The translations under genes were made by a program, and so were the position numbers. Below the pieces are notes generated by a model, which made no database searches, was not told the DNA's origin, and saw only the letters and a list, made by a program, of their open reading frames with translations. Below are positions 8,071-17,115 of a stretch of DNA of 47,078 nucleotides, piece by piece (position 1 is the first letter of the stretch; every line of letters begins with the position of its first letter). This stretch comes from Vibrio plantisponsor (GTDB taxonomy: Bacteria; Pseudomonadota; Gammaproteobacteria; Enterobacterales; Vibrionaceae), in assembly GCF_013041605.1 (NCBI RefSeq), contig NZ_JABEQC010000020.1:1-47078 (forward strand), written 5' to 3'.

Positions 8071-8100
8071 AAAGCAGCTGGCGTTTGGCTGGCTGCTTTT
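8071..8100 (+). other. Hairpin in the rpoB-rpoC spacer
   Basis: AAAGCAGC (8071-8078) pairs with GCTGCTTT (8092-8099), with partly paired sequence between and only one further T. It resembles a weak terminator or a stability hairpin. It ends about 12 nt before the rpoC ribosome site AGGAG. Confidence 0.4.
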
Positions 8101-8121
8101 AACTCCTTACAGGAGCTGATT

Positions 8122-11100
8122 GTGAAAGACTTATTAAACTTTCTAAAAGCACAGCATAAGACCGAAGAATTTGATGCAATCAAAATCGGTCTGTCTTCAC
8201 CAGACATGATTCGTTCATGGTCTTTTGGTGAAGTTAAAAAACCTGAGACGATTAACTATCGTACGTTCAAACCTGAGCGTGATGGTCTGTTTTGTGCGCG
8301 TATTTTTGGCCCAGTAAAAGACTACGAATGTCTTTGTGGTAAATATAAGCGACTAAAACACCGTGGTGTTATCTGTGAGAAGTGTGGCGTTGAAGTTACA
8401 CAGACTAAAGTTCGTCGTGACCGTATGGGCCACATCGAGCTTGCATCTCCAGTTGCTCACATCTGGTTCCTAAAATCTCTACCATCTCGTATCGGTCTAT
8501 TAATGGATATGCCGCTACGTGATATCGAGCGCGTTCTTTACTTCGAAATGTACGTAGTAACAGAACCAGGCATGACTGATCTTGAAAAAGGTCAAATGCT
8601 GACTGAGGAAGAGTACCTAGACCGCCTAGAAGAGTGGGGTGATGAATTCTCCGCTAAGATGGGTGCTGAGGCGATCAAAGATCTATTAAGCTCAATGGAC
8701 CTTCATGCAGAAATCGAACAGATGCGTGAAGAGCTAGATACGACTAACTCAGAAACTAAGCGTAAGAAAGTAACGAAGCGTTTGAAGCTAGTTGAAGCAT
8801 TCGTAAGTTCAGGTAACAAACCTGAGTGGATGATTCTGACTGTACTTCCAGTGCTTCCGCCAGATCTACGTCCTCTAGTACCACTAGATGGCGGTCGTTT
8901 TGCGACTTCTGATCTGAACGATCTATACCGTCGTGTTATTAACCGTAACAACCGTTTGAAACGTCTTCTTGAGCTTGCGGCTCCAGACATCATCGTACGC
9001 AACGAAAAACGTATGCTACAAGAGTCTGTTGATGCGCTTCTAGACAACGGTCGTCGCGGTCGCGCGATCACAGGTTCGAACAAGCGTCCTCTGAAATCTC
9101 TTGCTGATATGATCAAGGGTAAACAAGGTCGTTTCCGTCAGAACCTTCTAGGTAAACGTGTAGACTACTCTGGCCGTTCTGTAATCACAGTAGGTCCATA
9201 CCTTCGTCTGCACCAGTGTGGTCTTCCTAAGAAGATGGCACTTGAGCTATTCAAACCATTTATCTACAGCAAGCTAGAGACTCGTGGTCTTGCGACTACA
9301 ATCAAAGCAGCTAAGAAAATGGTAGAGCGTGAAGAAGCTGTTGTATGGGATATCTTGGATGAAGTTATCCGTGAACACCCAGTGCTACTTAACCGTGCAC
9401 CAACACTTCACCGTCTAGGTATCCAGGCATTTGAACCTGTACTTATCGAAGGTAAAGCGATTCAGCTACACCCACTAGTGTGTGCGGCGTATAACGCGGA
9501 CTTCGATGGTGACCAAATGGCGGTGCACGTGCCTCTAACTTTAGAAGCACAGCTAGAAGCTCGTACTCTGATGATGTCGACAAACAACATTCTGTCGCCA
9601 GCGTCAGGTGATCCGATCATCGTACCTTCTCAGGACGTTGTATTGGGTCTGTACTACATGACTCGTGAGAAGATCAACGCGAAAGGTGAAGGCATGTACC
9701 TTGCTGGCCCAGAAGAGGCTGAGAAGGCTTACCGCACTAAGAGCGCTGAGCTACACGCACGCGTTAAAGTACGTATTACAGAAACCGTTGTTGACGAAGA
9801 TGGTAACAGCACAACAGAAACTAAGATGGTAGACACTACTGTCGGTCGTGCAATGTTGTGGCAAATCGTACCTGCAGGTCTTCCTTACAGCATCGTTAAC
9901 CAAAAGCTAGGTAAGAAACAAATTTCTAACCTACTTAACGAGGCATACCGTAAGTTAGGTCTGAAAGATACTGTAATCTTCGCTGACCAAATTATGTACG
10001 CTGGTTTCGCTTACGCAGCACTTTCAGGTGTATCTGTTGGTATCGACGATATGGTTGTACCACCTGCGAAATACACTGAAATCGCTGAAGCGGAAGAAGA
10101 AGTACGCGAAATTCAAGAACAGTTCCAGTCTGGTCTTGTAACTGCGGGCGAACGCTACAACAAAGTGATCGATATTTGGGCATCGACCAACGATCGCGTA
10201 GCAAAAGCGATGATGGAGAACCTTTCATCTGAAATGGTTATTAACCGTGACGGTGAAGAAGAGAAGCAAGAGTCATTCAACAGCATCTATATGATGGCTG
10301 ACTCAGGTGCTCGTGGTTCTGCAGCTCAGATTCGTCAGCTAGCAGGTATGCGTGGTCTGATGGCTCGTCCAGATGGTTCAATCATCGAGACGCCAATCAC
10401 TGCGAACTTTAAAGAAGGTCTAAACGTACTTCAGTACTTTATCTCAACGCACGGTGCTCGTAAGGGTCTTGCGGATACAGCATTGAAGACAGCGAACTCT
10501 GGTTACCTAACACGTCGTCTAGTAGACGTTGCTCAAGACGTAGTAGTTTATGAGCACGACTGTGGCACCCACGAGGGTGTAGACATGATGCCTCACATCG
10601 AGGGTGGTGACGTTAAAGTTCCGCTAACTGAACTTGCGCTTGGTCGTGTGGTTGCAGAAGACATTCTGAAACCAGGTACAGAAGAAGTTCTAGTTCCTCG
10701 TAACACGCTTCTTGATGAGAAATGGTGTCAGGTTCTAAACGACAACTCTGTTGACCGTATTAAAGTACGTTCAGTAGTAACCTGTGACGCAGACTTCGGT
10801 TGTTGTGCACTATGTTACGGTCGTGACCTAGCTCGTGGTCACCTAGTGAACCAAGGTGAAGCAGTAGGTGTTATCGCTGCTCAGTCTATCGGTGAACCGG
10901 GTACACAGTTAACGATGCGTACGTTCCACATCGGTGGTGCAGCATCTACGGCAGCAGCAGAGAACAGCATCCAAGCTAAGAACACTGGTTCTGTTAAGCT
11001 ACACAATGCTAAGTTCGTAATTAACAAAGATGGCAAGCTAGTAATCACATCTCGTGCATCTGAGCTAACTATCATTGACGAATTTGGTCGTACCAAAGAG

Positions 11101-12324
11101 AAGCACAAACTTCCTTACGGTTCATTGCTAAGCAAAGCAGATAACGACGCAGTTGAAGCTGGTGAAACAGTAGCAAACTGGGAAGCGCACACATTGCCAA
11201 TCATCACTGAAGTGGCAGGTCGCATCCAGTTCGTAGACATGATCGATGGCGTAACCGTTTCTCGTCAAACAGATGACCTAACTGGTCTATCTTCAAGCGA
11301 AGTAACGGATGCAGCAGCTCGTCCAGCAGCAGGTAAAGATATGCGTCCAGCTATCAAACTTGTGGATGAGAAAGGTAACGATGTAGTGATCCCTGGTACA
11401 GATATGCCAGCTCAGTACTTCCTACCTGGTAAAGCTATCGTGAACATCGAAGATGGCGCTGAAGTGAATGTGGGTGATACTCTTGCTCGTATTCCTCAGA
11501 AATCTGGCGGTAACCGAGATATCACGGGTGGTCTACCTCGCGTAGCAGACCTATTTGAAGCTCGTAAGCCGAAAGAGCCTGCAATCCTTGCTGAGTACAC
11601 AGGTACTGTGTCGTTCGGTAAAGAGACTAAAGGTAAACGTCGTCTAGTTATCACTCGCGACAGCGGTGAAGTTTACGAAGAGATGATTCCTAAGCATCGT
11701 CAGTTGAACGTGTTTGAAGGTGAGCGTATCGAACGTGGTGATGTGATCGCAGATGGTCCAGAGTCTCCACATGACATCCTACGTCTACGTGGTATTCACG
11801 CTGTGACTTCTTACATCGCTAACGAAGTTCAGGAAGTTTACCGTCTGCAAGGCGTTAAGATTAACGATAAGCACATCGAAACCATCGTTCGTCAGATGCT
11901 ACGTAAGTGTACAATTACTCACGCAGGTGACTCTGAGTTCCTACCTGGTGAGCAAGTTGAATACTCACAAGTTAAGATTGCTAACCGTGCACTAGAAGCA
12001 GAAGGCAAAGAGCCTGCACGTTTCGAACGTGAACTTCTAGGTATTACGAAAGCGTCTCTAGCGACAGAATCGTTCATCTCTGCGGCATCGTTCCAAGAAA
12101 CGACGCGCGTACTGACTGAAGCTGCGGTATCTGGTAAGCGTGATGATCTACGTGGTCTGAAAGAGAACGTTATCGTTGGTCGCTTGATCCCTGCTGGTAC
12201 TGGTTTTGCGTACCACCAAGATCGTCAATCTAAGCGTGAAGCTCAGAAAGAAGGTCCTTCAGCAGAGCAAGCTACAGATAACCTAGCTGCGCTACTGAAC
12301 GCAGGTTTCTCTTCAGAAGAGTAA
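8122..12324 (+). CDS. rpoC: DNA-directed RNA polymerase subunit beta'
   Basis: The 1400 residues compare with 1407 in E. coli. Beta' carries the catalytic magnesium-binding motif NADFDGDQMAVH (near residue 460). The N-terminal zinc site has cysteines in ECLCG and ICEKCG (about 70-88). The second zinc site uses a cysteine in VVTCDADFGCCALCYG and neighbours. The bridge-helix and trigger-loop sequences are intact (IGEPGTQLTMRTFHIGG). Translation starts at GTG 8122, chosen because AGGAG stands 6 nt upstream and the protein then begins MKDLLNFLK, like its relatives. A strong terminator follows. Confidence 0.99.
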   Translation: MKDLLNFLKAQHKTEEFDAIKIGLSSPDMIRSWSFGEVKKPETINYRTFKPERDGLFCARIFGPVKDYECLCGKYKRLKHRGVICEKCGVEVTQTKVRRDRMGHIELASPVAHIWFLKSLPSRIGLLMDMPLRDIERVLYFEMYVVTEPGMTDLEKGQMLTEEEYLDRLEEWGDEFSAKMGAEAIKDLLSSMDLHAEIEQMREELDTTNSETKRKKVTKRLKLVEAFVSSGNKPEWMILTVLPVLPPDLRPLVPLDGGRFATSDLNDLYRRVINRNNRLKRLLELAAPDIIVRNEKRMLQESVDALLDNGRRGRAITGSNKRPLKSLADMIKGKQGRFRQNLLGKRVDYSGRSVITVGPYLRLHQCGLPKKMALELFKPFIYSKLETRGLATTIKAAKKMVEREEAVVWDILDEVIREHPVLLNRAPTLHRLGIQAFEPVLIEGKAIQLHPLVCAAYNADFDGDQMAVHVPLTLEAQLEARTLMMSTNNILSPASGDPIIVPSQDVVLGLYYMTREKINAKGEGMYLAGPEEAEKAYRTKSAELHARVKVRITETVVDEDGNSTTETKMVDTTVGRAMLWQIVPAGLPYSIVNQKLGKKQISNLLNEAYRKLGLKDTVIFADQIMYAGFAYAALSGVSVGIDDMVVPPAKYTEIAEAEEEVREIQEQFQSGLVTAGERYNKVIDIWASTNDRVAKAMMENLSSEMVINRDGEEEKQESFNSIYMMADSGARGSAAQIRQLAGMRGLMARPDGSIIETPITANFKEGLNVLQYFISTHGARKGLADTALKTANSGYLTRRLVDVAQDVVVYEHDCGTHEGVDMMPHIEGGDVKVPLTELALGRVVAEDILKPGTEEVLVPRNTLLDEKWCQVLNDNSVDRIKVRSVVTCDADFGCCALCYGRDLARGHLVNQGEAVGVIAAQSIGEPGTQLTMRTFHIGGAASTAAAENSIQAKNTGSVKLHNAKFVINKDGKLVITSRASELTIIDEFGRTKEKHKLPYGSLLSKADNDAVEAGETVANWEAHTLPIITEVAGRIQFVDMIDGVTVSRQTDDLTGLSSSEVTDAAARPAAGKDMRPAIKLVDEKGNDVVIPGTDMPAQYFLPGKAIVNIEDGAEVNVGDTLARIPQKSGGNRDITGGLPRVADLFEARKPKEPAILAEYTGTVSFGKETKGKRRLVITRDSGEVYEEMIPKHRQLNVFEGERIERGDVIADGPESPHDILRLRGIHAVTSYIANEVQEVYRLQGVKINDKHIETIVRQMLRKCTITHAGDSEFLPGEQVEYSQVKIANRALEAEGKEPARFERELLGITKASLATESFISAASFQETTRVLTEAAVSGKRDDLRGLKENVIVGRLIPAGTGFAYHQDRQSKREAQKEGPSAEQATDNLAALLNAGFSSEE

Positions 12325-12340
12325 TCGAACTATCGATATG

Positions 12341-12368
12341 AAAAAAGGCACCGAAAGGTGCCTTTTTT
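12341..12368 (+). terminator. Terminator of the rpoBC operon, probably bidirectional
   Basis: AAAAAAGGCACC / GGTGCCTTTTTT with a GAAA tetraloop. The A and T runs on both sides allow it to stop both rpoC (+) and the convergent rsd transcript (-). Confidence 0.93.
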
Positions 12369-12421
12369 ATTGGAGTAAATTTGTAATCAAAGAGAGTATA
12401 AGTTACTGAATCTAAGTTAAT

Positions 12422-12910
12422 TTATGCGCCTGGTGGAATCGAAAGGCTATCAATGATGAGCTGTATCAGGTGATCTTCCAACTCAAATCGTGATTCTAAA
12501 ATTTGCCCAACTTTAGAAAGATCTTCATCGAAAGTCTCTAACTCATCTTCTTCGCTTACAGCAGCATACTTATCGGTAAAGTTCAGTAGAGGATCGGTGG
12601 TTAAGATGATCTCCGCATAAGCTCGATTGATTTCGTCTGTAGCTTTAAAACCAGTCGATTGCCATTTGCTCATCACCATGTCGTAGACCTTGAAATGCCC
12701 TTCGGAAATATAGTCGACGATTTCCTGACAGAAATACTGAAGTTCTTGAGGTGAAGGGAGTTCCGAAACCGAGGCTTTAGAAGCACAAGGTTGAAGTGCA
12801 GCAATTTTGCAATATTCAACAACTACATGCTGTCTCTTCTCTAACCAATGATCGATAACGTCACTGGCTCCGCCCCATTGCTCTTGTGTTTGTTTGAATT
12901 TTTTTAGCAT
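12422..12910 (-). CDS. rsd: Regulator of sigma D, anti-sigma70 factor Rsd
   Basis: The 162-residue protein has the family pattern: DVIDHWLEKRQHVVVEYCK near the N-terminus, FCQEIVDYISEGHFKVYD in the middle, and LESRFELEDHLIQL near the C-terminus. Rsd binds sigma70 in stationary phase, freeing core polymerase for other sigma factors. The ATG at 12910 is preferred over the GTG two codons upstream, because GAGGG is 8 nt from the ATG but only about 2 nt from the GTG. It converges on rpoC and diverges from nudC, the same neighbourhood as in E. coli. Confidence 0.9.
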   Translation of the reverse strand: MLKKFKQTQEQWGGASDVIDHWLEKRQHVVVEYCKIAALQPCASKASVSELPSPQELQYFCQEIVDYISEGHFKVYDMVMSKWQSTGFKATDEINRAYAEIILTTDPLLNFTDKYAAVSEEDELETFDEDLSKVGQILESRFELEDHLIQLIIDSLSIPPGA

Positions 12911-13091
12911 GGTCACGCCCTCAAGATAGAGCTATCGTAGGATAGACTGTCCTTTGCACATTCCGCTGTATGAGTAGGATACAGCCTGTTGTTTTCACGA
13001 GAGTTTATGTGTGGTAAACAAATAGAGACAAACTCTGGTATGAAATTAGATTGCCAGTAAAATGAACGAACTGCAAGCAACAGGAGTTTGT

Positions 13092-13880
13092 ATGTTAAAA
13101 AATAGTGACCTCAAATCAGCTTATTGGTGTGTTGTTTCAGGAAGTGAACTTTGGACCATTGACGGAACCGTACCATTCGGCACGGCAAAGGATCTTGAAC
13201 TGCCGATCGAAACCGCAATCGAAGTTGAACAATACAAGGGACATCCGGTTTATTGGCTGAATCACGGCGATCTCGATAAAGATCTTGAAATGACCTCCTT
13301 GCGTGAATTATTGGTTGTCGATGAAGCGTTATTTCTCGCCGCTAGCCGAGCAGTTCAGTATGGACACATGAGCCAAACGTTACGTTTTTGCCCACAGTGT
13401 GGTGGACGTAACCATCTCAACCATCGTGATCTGGCGATGCAATGTCAGGACTGCCGAACTCTTCATTATCCACGCATTTTCCCATGCATCATCGTTGCGG
13501 TGAGAAAAGAGAATCAGATTCTTCTGGCACAGCATCCACGACATCAAACGGGTATGTATACGGTGATTGCTGGGTTCTTGGAAGTCGGGGAAACCCTAGA
13601 ACAGTGTGTGGCTCGCGAAGTATTGGAAGAAACGGGTATTAGCGTTAAGAACATCCGATACTTTGGTAGTCAGCCTTGGGCGTTTCCTTCCAGTATGATG
13701 ATGGCATTTTTGGCTGATTTCGCTGGTGGTGATATTCGCCCTGATTATTCAGAGTTGAGTGATGCCCAGTGGTTTACCCCAAGTGAAATGCCGCCGGTCG
13801 CACCAAAAGGTACGATTGCCAGAGCGCTGATAGAACACACGGTTAACGCCATCAAAGATGAATATTCAACGTCGATATAA
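13092..13880 (+). CDS. nudC: NAD+ diphosphatase / RNA deNADding enzyme NudC
   Basis: The 262 residues compare with 257 in E. coli. A zinc ribbon is formed by CPQCGG and CQDC (about residues 99-120). The Nudix box is complete: GFLEVGETLEQCVAREVLEE followed by TG (about 158-180). The NudC-specific SQPWAFPSSMM motif follows. The enzyme cleaves NAD(H) to NMN(H) and AMP and removes NAD caps from RNA. The start at 13092 has AGGAG 7 nt upstream. An in-frame ATG at 13062 lacks such a site. It lies divergent from rsd, with hemE 310 nt downstream. Confidence 0.95.
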   Translation: MLKNSDLKSAYWCVVSGSELWTIDGTVPFGTAKDLELPIETAIEVEQYKGHPVYWLNHGDLDKDLEMTSLRELLVVDEALFLAASRAVQYGHMSQTLRFCPQCGGRNHLNHRDLAMQCQDCRTLHYPRIFPCIIVAVRKENQILLAQHPRHQTGMYTVIAGFLEVGETLEQCVAREVLEETGISVKNIRYFGSQPWAFPSSMMMAFLADFAGGDIRPDYSELSDAQWFTPSEMPPVAPKGTIARALIEHTVNAIKDEYSTSI

Positions 13881-13903
13881 TTAAAAAGCGAGAGAAAACA
13901 GGC

Positions 13904-13997
13904 AAAAAAAACCCTCCGGTGAGGGAGGGGGTAAGTAAGATGTCGTTATGAGATGTCGAGTACTGAGTACCCGTATATTATTGTAGTTTTCGCTAGC
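13904..13997 (-). ncRNA. Candidate small RNA between nudC and hemE
   Basis: On the - strand, CCCTCC/GGAGGG (13929-13924 with 13917-13912) followed by eight T residues (13911-13904) is a strong Rho-independent terminator, yet no - strand gene lies upstream of it. Above it, TTGCGT (14033-14028) and TAAAAT (14009-14004) are 18 bp apart and could start a transcript near 13997, giving about 94 nt. The interior has the small hairpin GTACTCAGTAC. No known RNA family is recognised. The rest of the 13881-14190 gap holds nothing else clear. Confidence 0.4.
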
Positions 13998-14190
13998 ACC
14001 GAGATTTTAAACACTGTTTCAGTTTGCACGCAAATTAACCATTGATTTAAAAGTTAATAACATGATCTAGGTTGCAAAGCTCTGTTCTACAAACCGTAAA
14101 TCTATGGTCAGTTGCAGGGAAATAAGTGATAGAATACGCGCCTAATTAATAAAGAAACTAAAGAAATAAGCCTAGAAGTTGGAAGCCAGA

Positions 14191-15273
14191 ATGACAGAAT
14201 TAAAGAACGACCGTTATCTTCGTGCTTTGTTGAAGCAGCCCGTTGACTGTACTCCAGTGTGGATGATGCGCCAAGCAGGGCGTTATTTGCCAGAGTATCG
14301 TGCGACACGCGCGCAAGCGGGAGACTTTATGTCCCTGTGCAAAAACGCAGAGCTAGCTTCTGAAGTGACATTACAGCCACTACGTCGTTTTCCTCTAGAT
14401 GCTGCGATTCTGTTTTCAGACATTCTGACTATTCCAGATGCTATGGGTCTAGGGTTACGTTTTGCAGCTGGTGAAGGTCCGGTATTCGACCGTCCTATTA
14501 CTTGTAAAGCTGATGTGGATAAAATCGGTCTGCCTGATCCAGAAGGTGAACTTCAGTATGTGATGAATGCGGTGCGCCAAATCCGCAAAGACCTTAAAGG
14601 TGAAGTACCTTTGATTGGCTTCTCTGGTAGCCCATGGACATTAGCGACTTACATGGTAGAAGGCGGCAGCTCAAAAGCTTTCACTAAGATTAAGCAGATG
14701 ATGTACGCAGAACCAGCGACGCTACATGCCTTGTTGGACAAGCTTGCAGACAGTGTTATTGAGTACCTAAATGCACAGATTAAAGCGGGTGCGCAATCTG
14801 TAATGGTATTTGACACTTGGGGTGGCGTATTGACTCCTCGTGACTACAATCTGTTCTCACTGCAATACATGCATAAGATTGTTGATGGTCTGATTCGTGA
14901 AAACGAAGGTCGCCGAGTTCCTGTTACTCTGTTCACTAAGAACGGTGGTATGTGGTTGGAAAGCATTGCGGCAACTGGTTGTGATGCTGTTGGTCTTGAC
15001 TGGACAATTAACATTGCTGATGCCAAAGCTCGTATTGGTGATAAAGTTGCGCTGCAAGGCAACATGGACCCATCGATTTTATACGCTCAGCCAGAACGCA
15101 TTCGCCAAGAAGTTGCCTCTATTCTAGAAGGCTTTGGCCATGAAGGCACAGGTCATGTCTTTAACCTTGGTCATGGAATTCACCTGGACGTTCCGCCAGA
15201 GAACGCCGGAGTGTTTGTTGAAGCGGTACATGAGCTATCCAAGCCTTACCACAATCAGTCTTATAACAAATAA
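14191..15273 (+). CDS. hemE: Uroporphyrinogen decarboxylase
   Basis: The 360 residues compare with 354 in E. coli. The enzyme removes four carboxyl groups from uroporphyrinogen III to give coproporphyrinogen III in haem synthesis. The N-terminal signature PVWMMRQAGRYLPEYRA (about 21-37) is intact and holds the conserved arginines. GFSGSPWTLATYMVEGG and the C-terminal NLGHGI are also present. The ATG at 14191 follows GGAAG at a good distance, and a TTG four codons earlier is less likely. A TAGAAT sequence at about 14133 followed by ACGCGCC may be its -10, but no good -35 is seen. Confidence 0.97.
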   Translation: MTELKNDRYLRALLKQPVDCTPVWMMRQAGRYLPEYRATRAQAGDFMSLCKNAELASEVTLQPLRRFPLDAAILFSDILTIPDAMGLGLRFAAGEGPVFDRPITCKADVDKIGLPDPEGELQYVMNAVRQIRKDLKGEVPLIGFSGSPWTLATYMVEGGSSKAFTKIKQMMYAEPATLHALLDKLADSVIEYLNAQIKAGAQSVMVFDTWGGVLTPRDYNLFSLQYMHKIVDGLIRENEGRRVPVTLFTKNGGMWLESIAATGCDAVGLDWTINIADAKARIGDKVALQGNMDPSILYAQPERIRQEVASILEGFGHEGTGHVFNLGHGIHLDVPPENAGVFVEAVHELSKPYHNQSYNK

Positions 15274-15287
15274 TTGAATGACATACG

Positions 15288-15316
15288 AAGCGCTCATAAT
15301 CGAGCGCTTTTTTTTT
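15288..15316 (+). terminator. hemE terminator
   Basis: AAGCGCTC (15288-15295) pairs with GAGCGCTT (15302-15309), and a run of nine T residues follows. It isolates hemE from the TetR-type gene. Confidence 0.93.
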
Positions 15317-15323
15317 ACTTTAG

Positions 15324-15348
15324 CTATCACTGATTTATACTGCGATAG
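15324..15348 (+). promoter_or_regulatory. Imperfect palindrome upstream of the TetR-type gene, candidate operator
   Basis: CTATCACTG (15324-15332) and CTGCGATAG (15340-15348) are half-sites matching at 7 of 9 positions around a 7-bp centre. A possible -10, TATACT (15336-15341), lies inside. TetR proteins often bind such palindromes over their own promoter, so autoregulation is plausible but inferred. Confidence 0.4.
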
Positions 15349-15372
15349 AGTCAATTACAATCTGGCGAGCCA

Positions 15373-16008
15373 ATGAAGACAAGAGACAGAATCGTTCACG
15401 CAGCTTTGGAGCTGTTTAATGAAAACGGTGAGCGCGCTATGACCACCAACCATATTGCTGCCCATCTGGAGATCAGTCCGGGTAATCTCTATTACCACTT
15501 CCGTAATAAACAAGAGATTGTACGAGAGATCTTCGCTCTTTATTCGAAAGAGCTGATTGAAAGATTTACACCGCTGCAAGGGCAATATGAAAGCTTAACG
15601 TTGTTAAAGCACTATCTCGATTCCATGTTCAACTTGATGTGGAAATATCGTTTCTTCTATTCAAACTTGCCTGAAATCTTACAGCGTGATGAGGAACTGC
15701 ACGTTGAATACATCGCTTCTCAAGAGAAGTTGCATGTGAACTTAATCAATATCATGCAAAACTTCGTCGATATGGAGCTTCTTGATGTTGAAAAAGACGA
15801 TTTGGAAACCTTAGTTACCTCATTGCATATGGTCTATTCAGGTTGGCTGGCGTATCAATCCGCAATGTCATTGAAAACCGAAATTACCGAGCAAGTGATT
15901 TATAAAGGCATGTTGCAAATGATCTCACTTGTTAAACCTCGTACCACTCCGCAAGGTTACGAACAGTTGCAACTGTTGGAAGATGGCATTCTCGCACTTC
16001 ATGTTTAG
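15373..16008 (+). CDS. TetR/AcrR family transcriptional regulator
   Basis: The 211-residue protein has a clear N-terminal TetR DNA-binding domain: RDRIVHAALELFNENGERAM, then the helix-turn-helix TTNHIAAHLEISPGNLYYHF ending in RNKQEIV. The C-terminal ligand and dimer domain (about 55-211) is helical and not of a subtype I can name with certainty. Its ligand and targets are unknown. The ribosome site is GGCGAG. It stands alone behind the hemE terminator, and a candidate operator overlaps its promoter region. The DHH gene downstream is on the same strand 118 nt away and could be a target or a partner. Confidence 0.85.
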   Translation: MKTRDRIVHAALELFNENGERAMTTNHIAAHLEISPGNLYYHFRNKQEIVREIFALYSKELIERFTPLQGQYESLTLLKHYLDSMFNLMWKYRFFYSNLPEILQRDEELHVEYIASQEKLHVNLINIMQNFVDMELLDVEKDDLETLVTSLHMVYSGWLAYQSAMSLKTEITEQVIYKGMLQMISLVKPRTTPQGYEQLQLLEDGILALHV

Positions 16009-16031
16009 AAGAGTGAGTTCAAAGCGTAGGG

Positions 16032-16060
16032 TTGAAAGGTGATGAGTTATAACCTTTCAA
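16032..16060 (+). terminator. Hairpin after the TetR-type gene, weak terminator
   Basis: TTGAAAGGT (16032-16040) pairs with ACCTTTCAA (16052-16060), followed by TCTTGTTT. The T run is interrupted, so termination may be partial and the DHH gene may be read through. Confidence 0.5.
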
Positions 16061-16126
16061 TCTTGTTTATGAACAACGAACGCTGATAGTTTATTGATTA
16101 ACCCCACTTTTAATGAATTATCAGCC

Positions 16127-17086
16127 ATGCACTACGATGTTTTCAATGGTGATGCCGATGGCATCATCTCTCTTCTTCAGCTCAGGCTTGCTCAGCCTAA
16201 AGAAGCTCAGCTTGTTACGGGTGTTAAAAGAGATATTCAGTTGCTCGATAAACTGAATGTCAAAGCGGGCGATTCTCTCACTGTTCTTGATATCTCTATG
16301 CAGAAAAACAATGCTGGGTTGCTTGCGGCTCTGGAAGCCGGTGCTGATGTGTTTTATGCGGATCATCATCAGGCCGGTGAAATCCCTTCTCACAGTCAAT
16401 TATCTGCTCACATTCATTTAGAACCAGATATGTGCACAGCTTTGATTATCGACAGGTTGTTAGAAGGCCGATTCCGTGAATGGGCGATTACTGCCGCTTA
16501 CGGCGATAACTTGAATAGAGTAGCTGATGAATTGTGTAAAGAGCTGGGGCTAACACAACAAGAGTCAGAGCAACTTAAAGAGCTCGGCACTCTTATCAAT
16601 TACAACGGTTATGGAAAGAGTACTGCTCAGCTGCATTTTTACCCTGAAAAGCTCTATCAAATACTGCTGGCTTATCCATCCCCGTTTGAGGTGATAAAAG
16701 ATAAATCATCCCCTTTTTATCAACTAAAGGCGGCATATGAAGCAGATGTTGCTCAAGCTATCTCTGTCCCAAGTTTTTATGAGAGCCAAACTTTACGAGT
16801 ATTTGAACTGCCAGATGAGGATTTCTCTCATCGTGTTAGTGGTGTGTATGGCAACTTAATTGCCAATCAATCGCCTTCTCAAGCTCACCTAGTATTAACT
16901 AAAATTGACGATAACAGCTTCGCGGTTTCTCTTCGCGCGCCATTAAACAATAAGCAAGGTGCGGGGCAGTTGTGCTCGCAGTTTGAGACTGGCGGAGGTC
17001 GGGAAGCGGCTGGTGGTATCAACCGTTTAGCCAAGCAGGAGCTATCAAGGTTAATTGATACGCTAGAAAGCTATTACGGAAAGTAA
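16127..17086 (+). CDS. DHH-family phosphoesterase, substrate unknown
   Basis: The 319-residue protein starts MHYDVFNGDADGIISLLQL, a typical DHH N-terminus with metal-binding aspartates. The DHH motif itself is in FYADHHQAGEIP (about 80-90), and the C-terminal DHHA1-like glycine motif is GGGREAAGGI (about 293-302). The family includes nanoRNases, cyclic-dinucleotide phosphodiesterases and RecJ. No extra CBS, GGDEF or tRNA-transferase domain is visible. The ATG at 16127 is chosen because the conserved core begins there, and an upstream TTG at 16094 is possible. Cytoplasmic hydrolysis of a phosphodiester or short RNA is inferred, and the substrate is not known. Confidence 0.8.
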   Translation: MHYDVFNGDADGIISLLQLRLAQPKEAQLVTGVKRDIQLLDKLNVKAGDSLTVLDISMQKNNAGLLAALEAGADVFYADHHQAGEIPSHSQLSAHIHLEPDMCTALIIDRLLEGRFREWAITAAYGDNLNRVADELCKELGLTQQESEQLKELGTLINYNGYGKSTAQLHFYPEKLYQILLAYPSPFEVIKDKSSPFYQLKAAYEADVAQAISVPSFYESQTLRVFELPDEDFSHRVSGVYGNLIANQSPSQAHLVLTKIDDNSFAVSLRAPLNNKQGAGQLCSQFETGGGREAAGGINRLAKQELSRLIDTLESYYGK

Positions 17087-17115
17087 AACAGGAAAGCGAT
17101 ATCGCTTTCCTGTTT
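17086..17115 (+). terminator. Terminator after the DHH gene
   Basis: AAACAGGAAAGCGAT (17086-17100) is followed directly by its exact reverse complement (17101-17115), a 15-bp perfect palindrome ending in CTGTTT. Its symmetry allows action on both strands. Confidence 0.75.
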
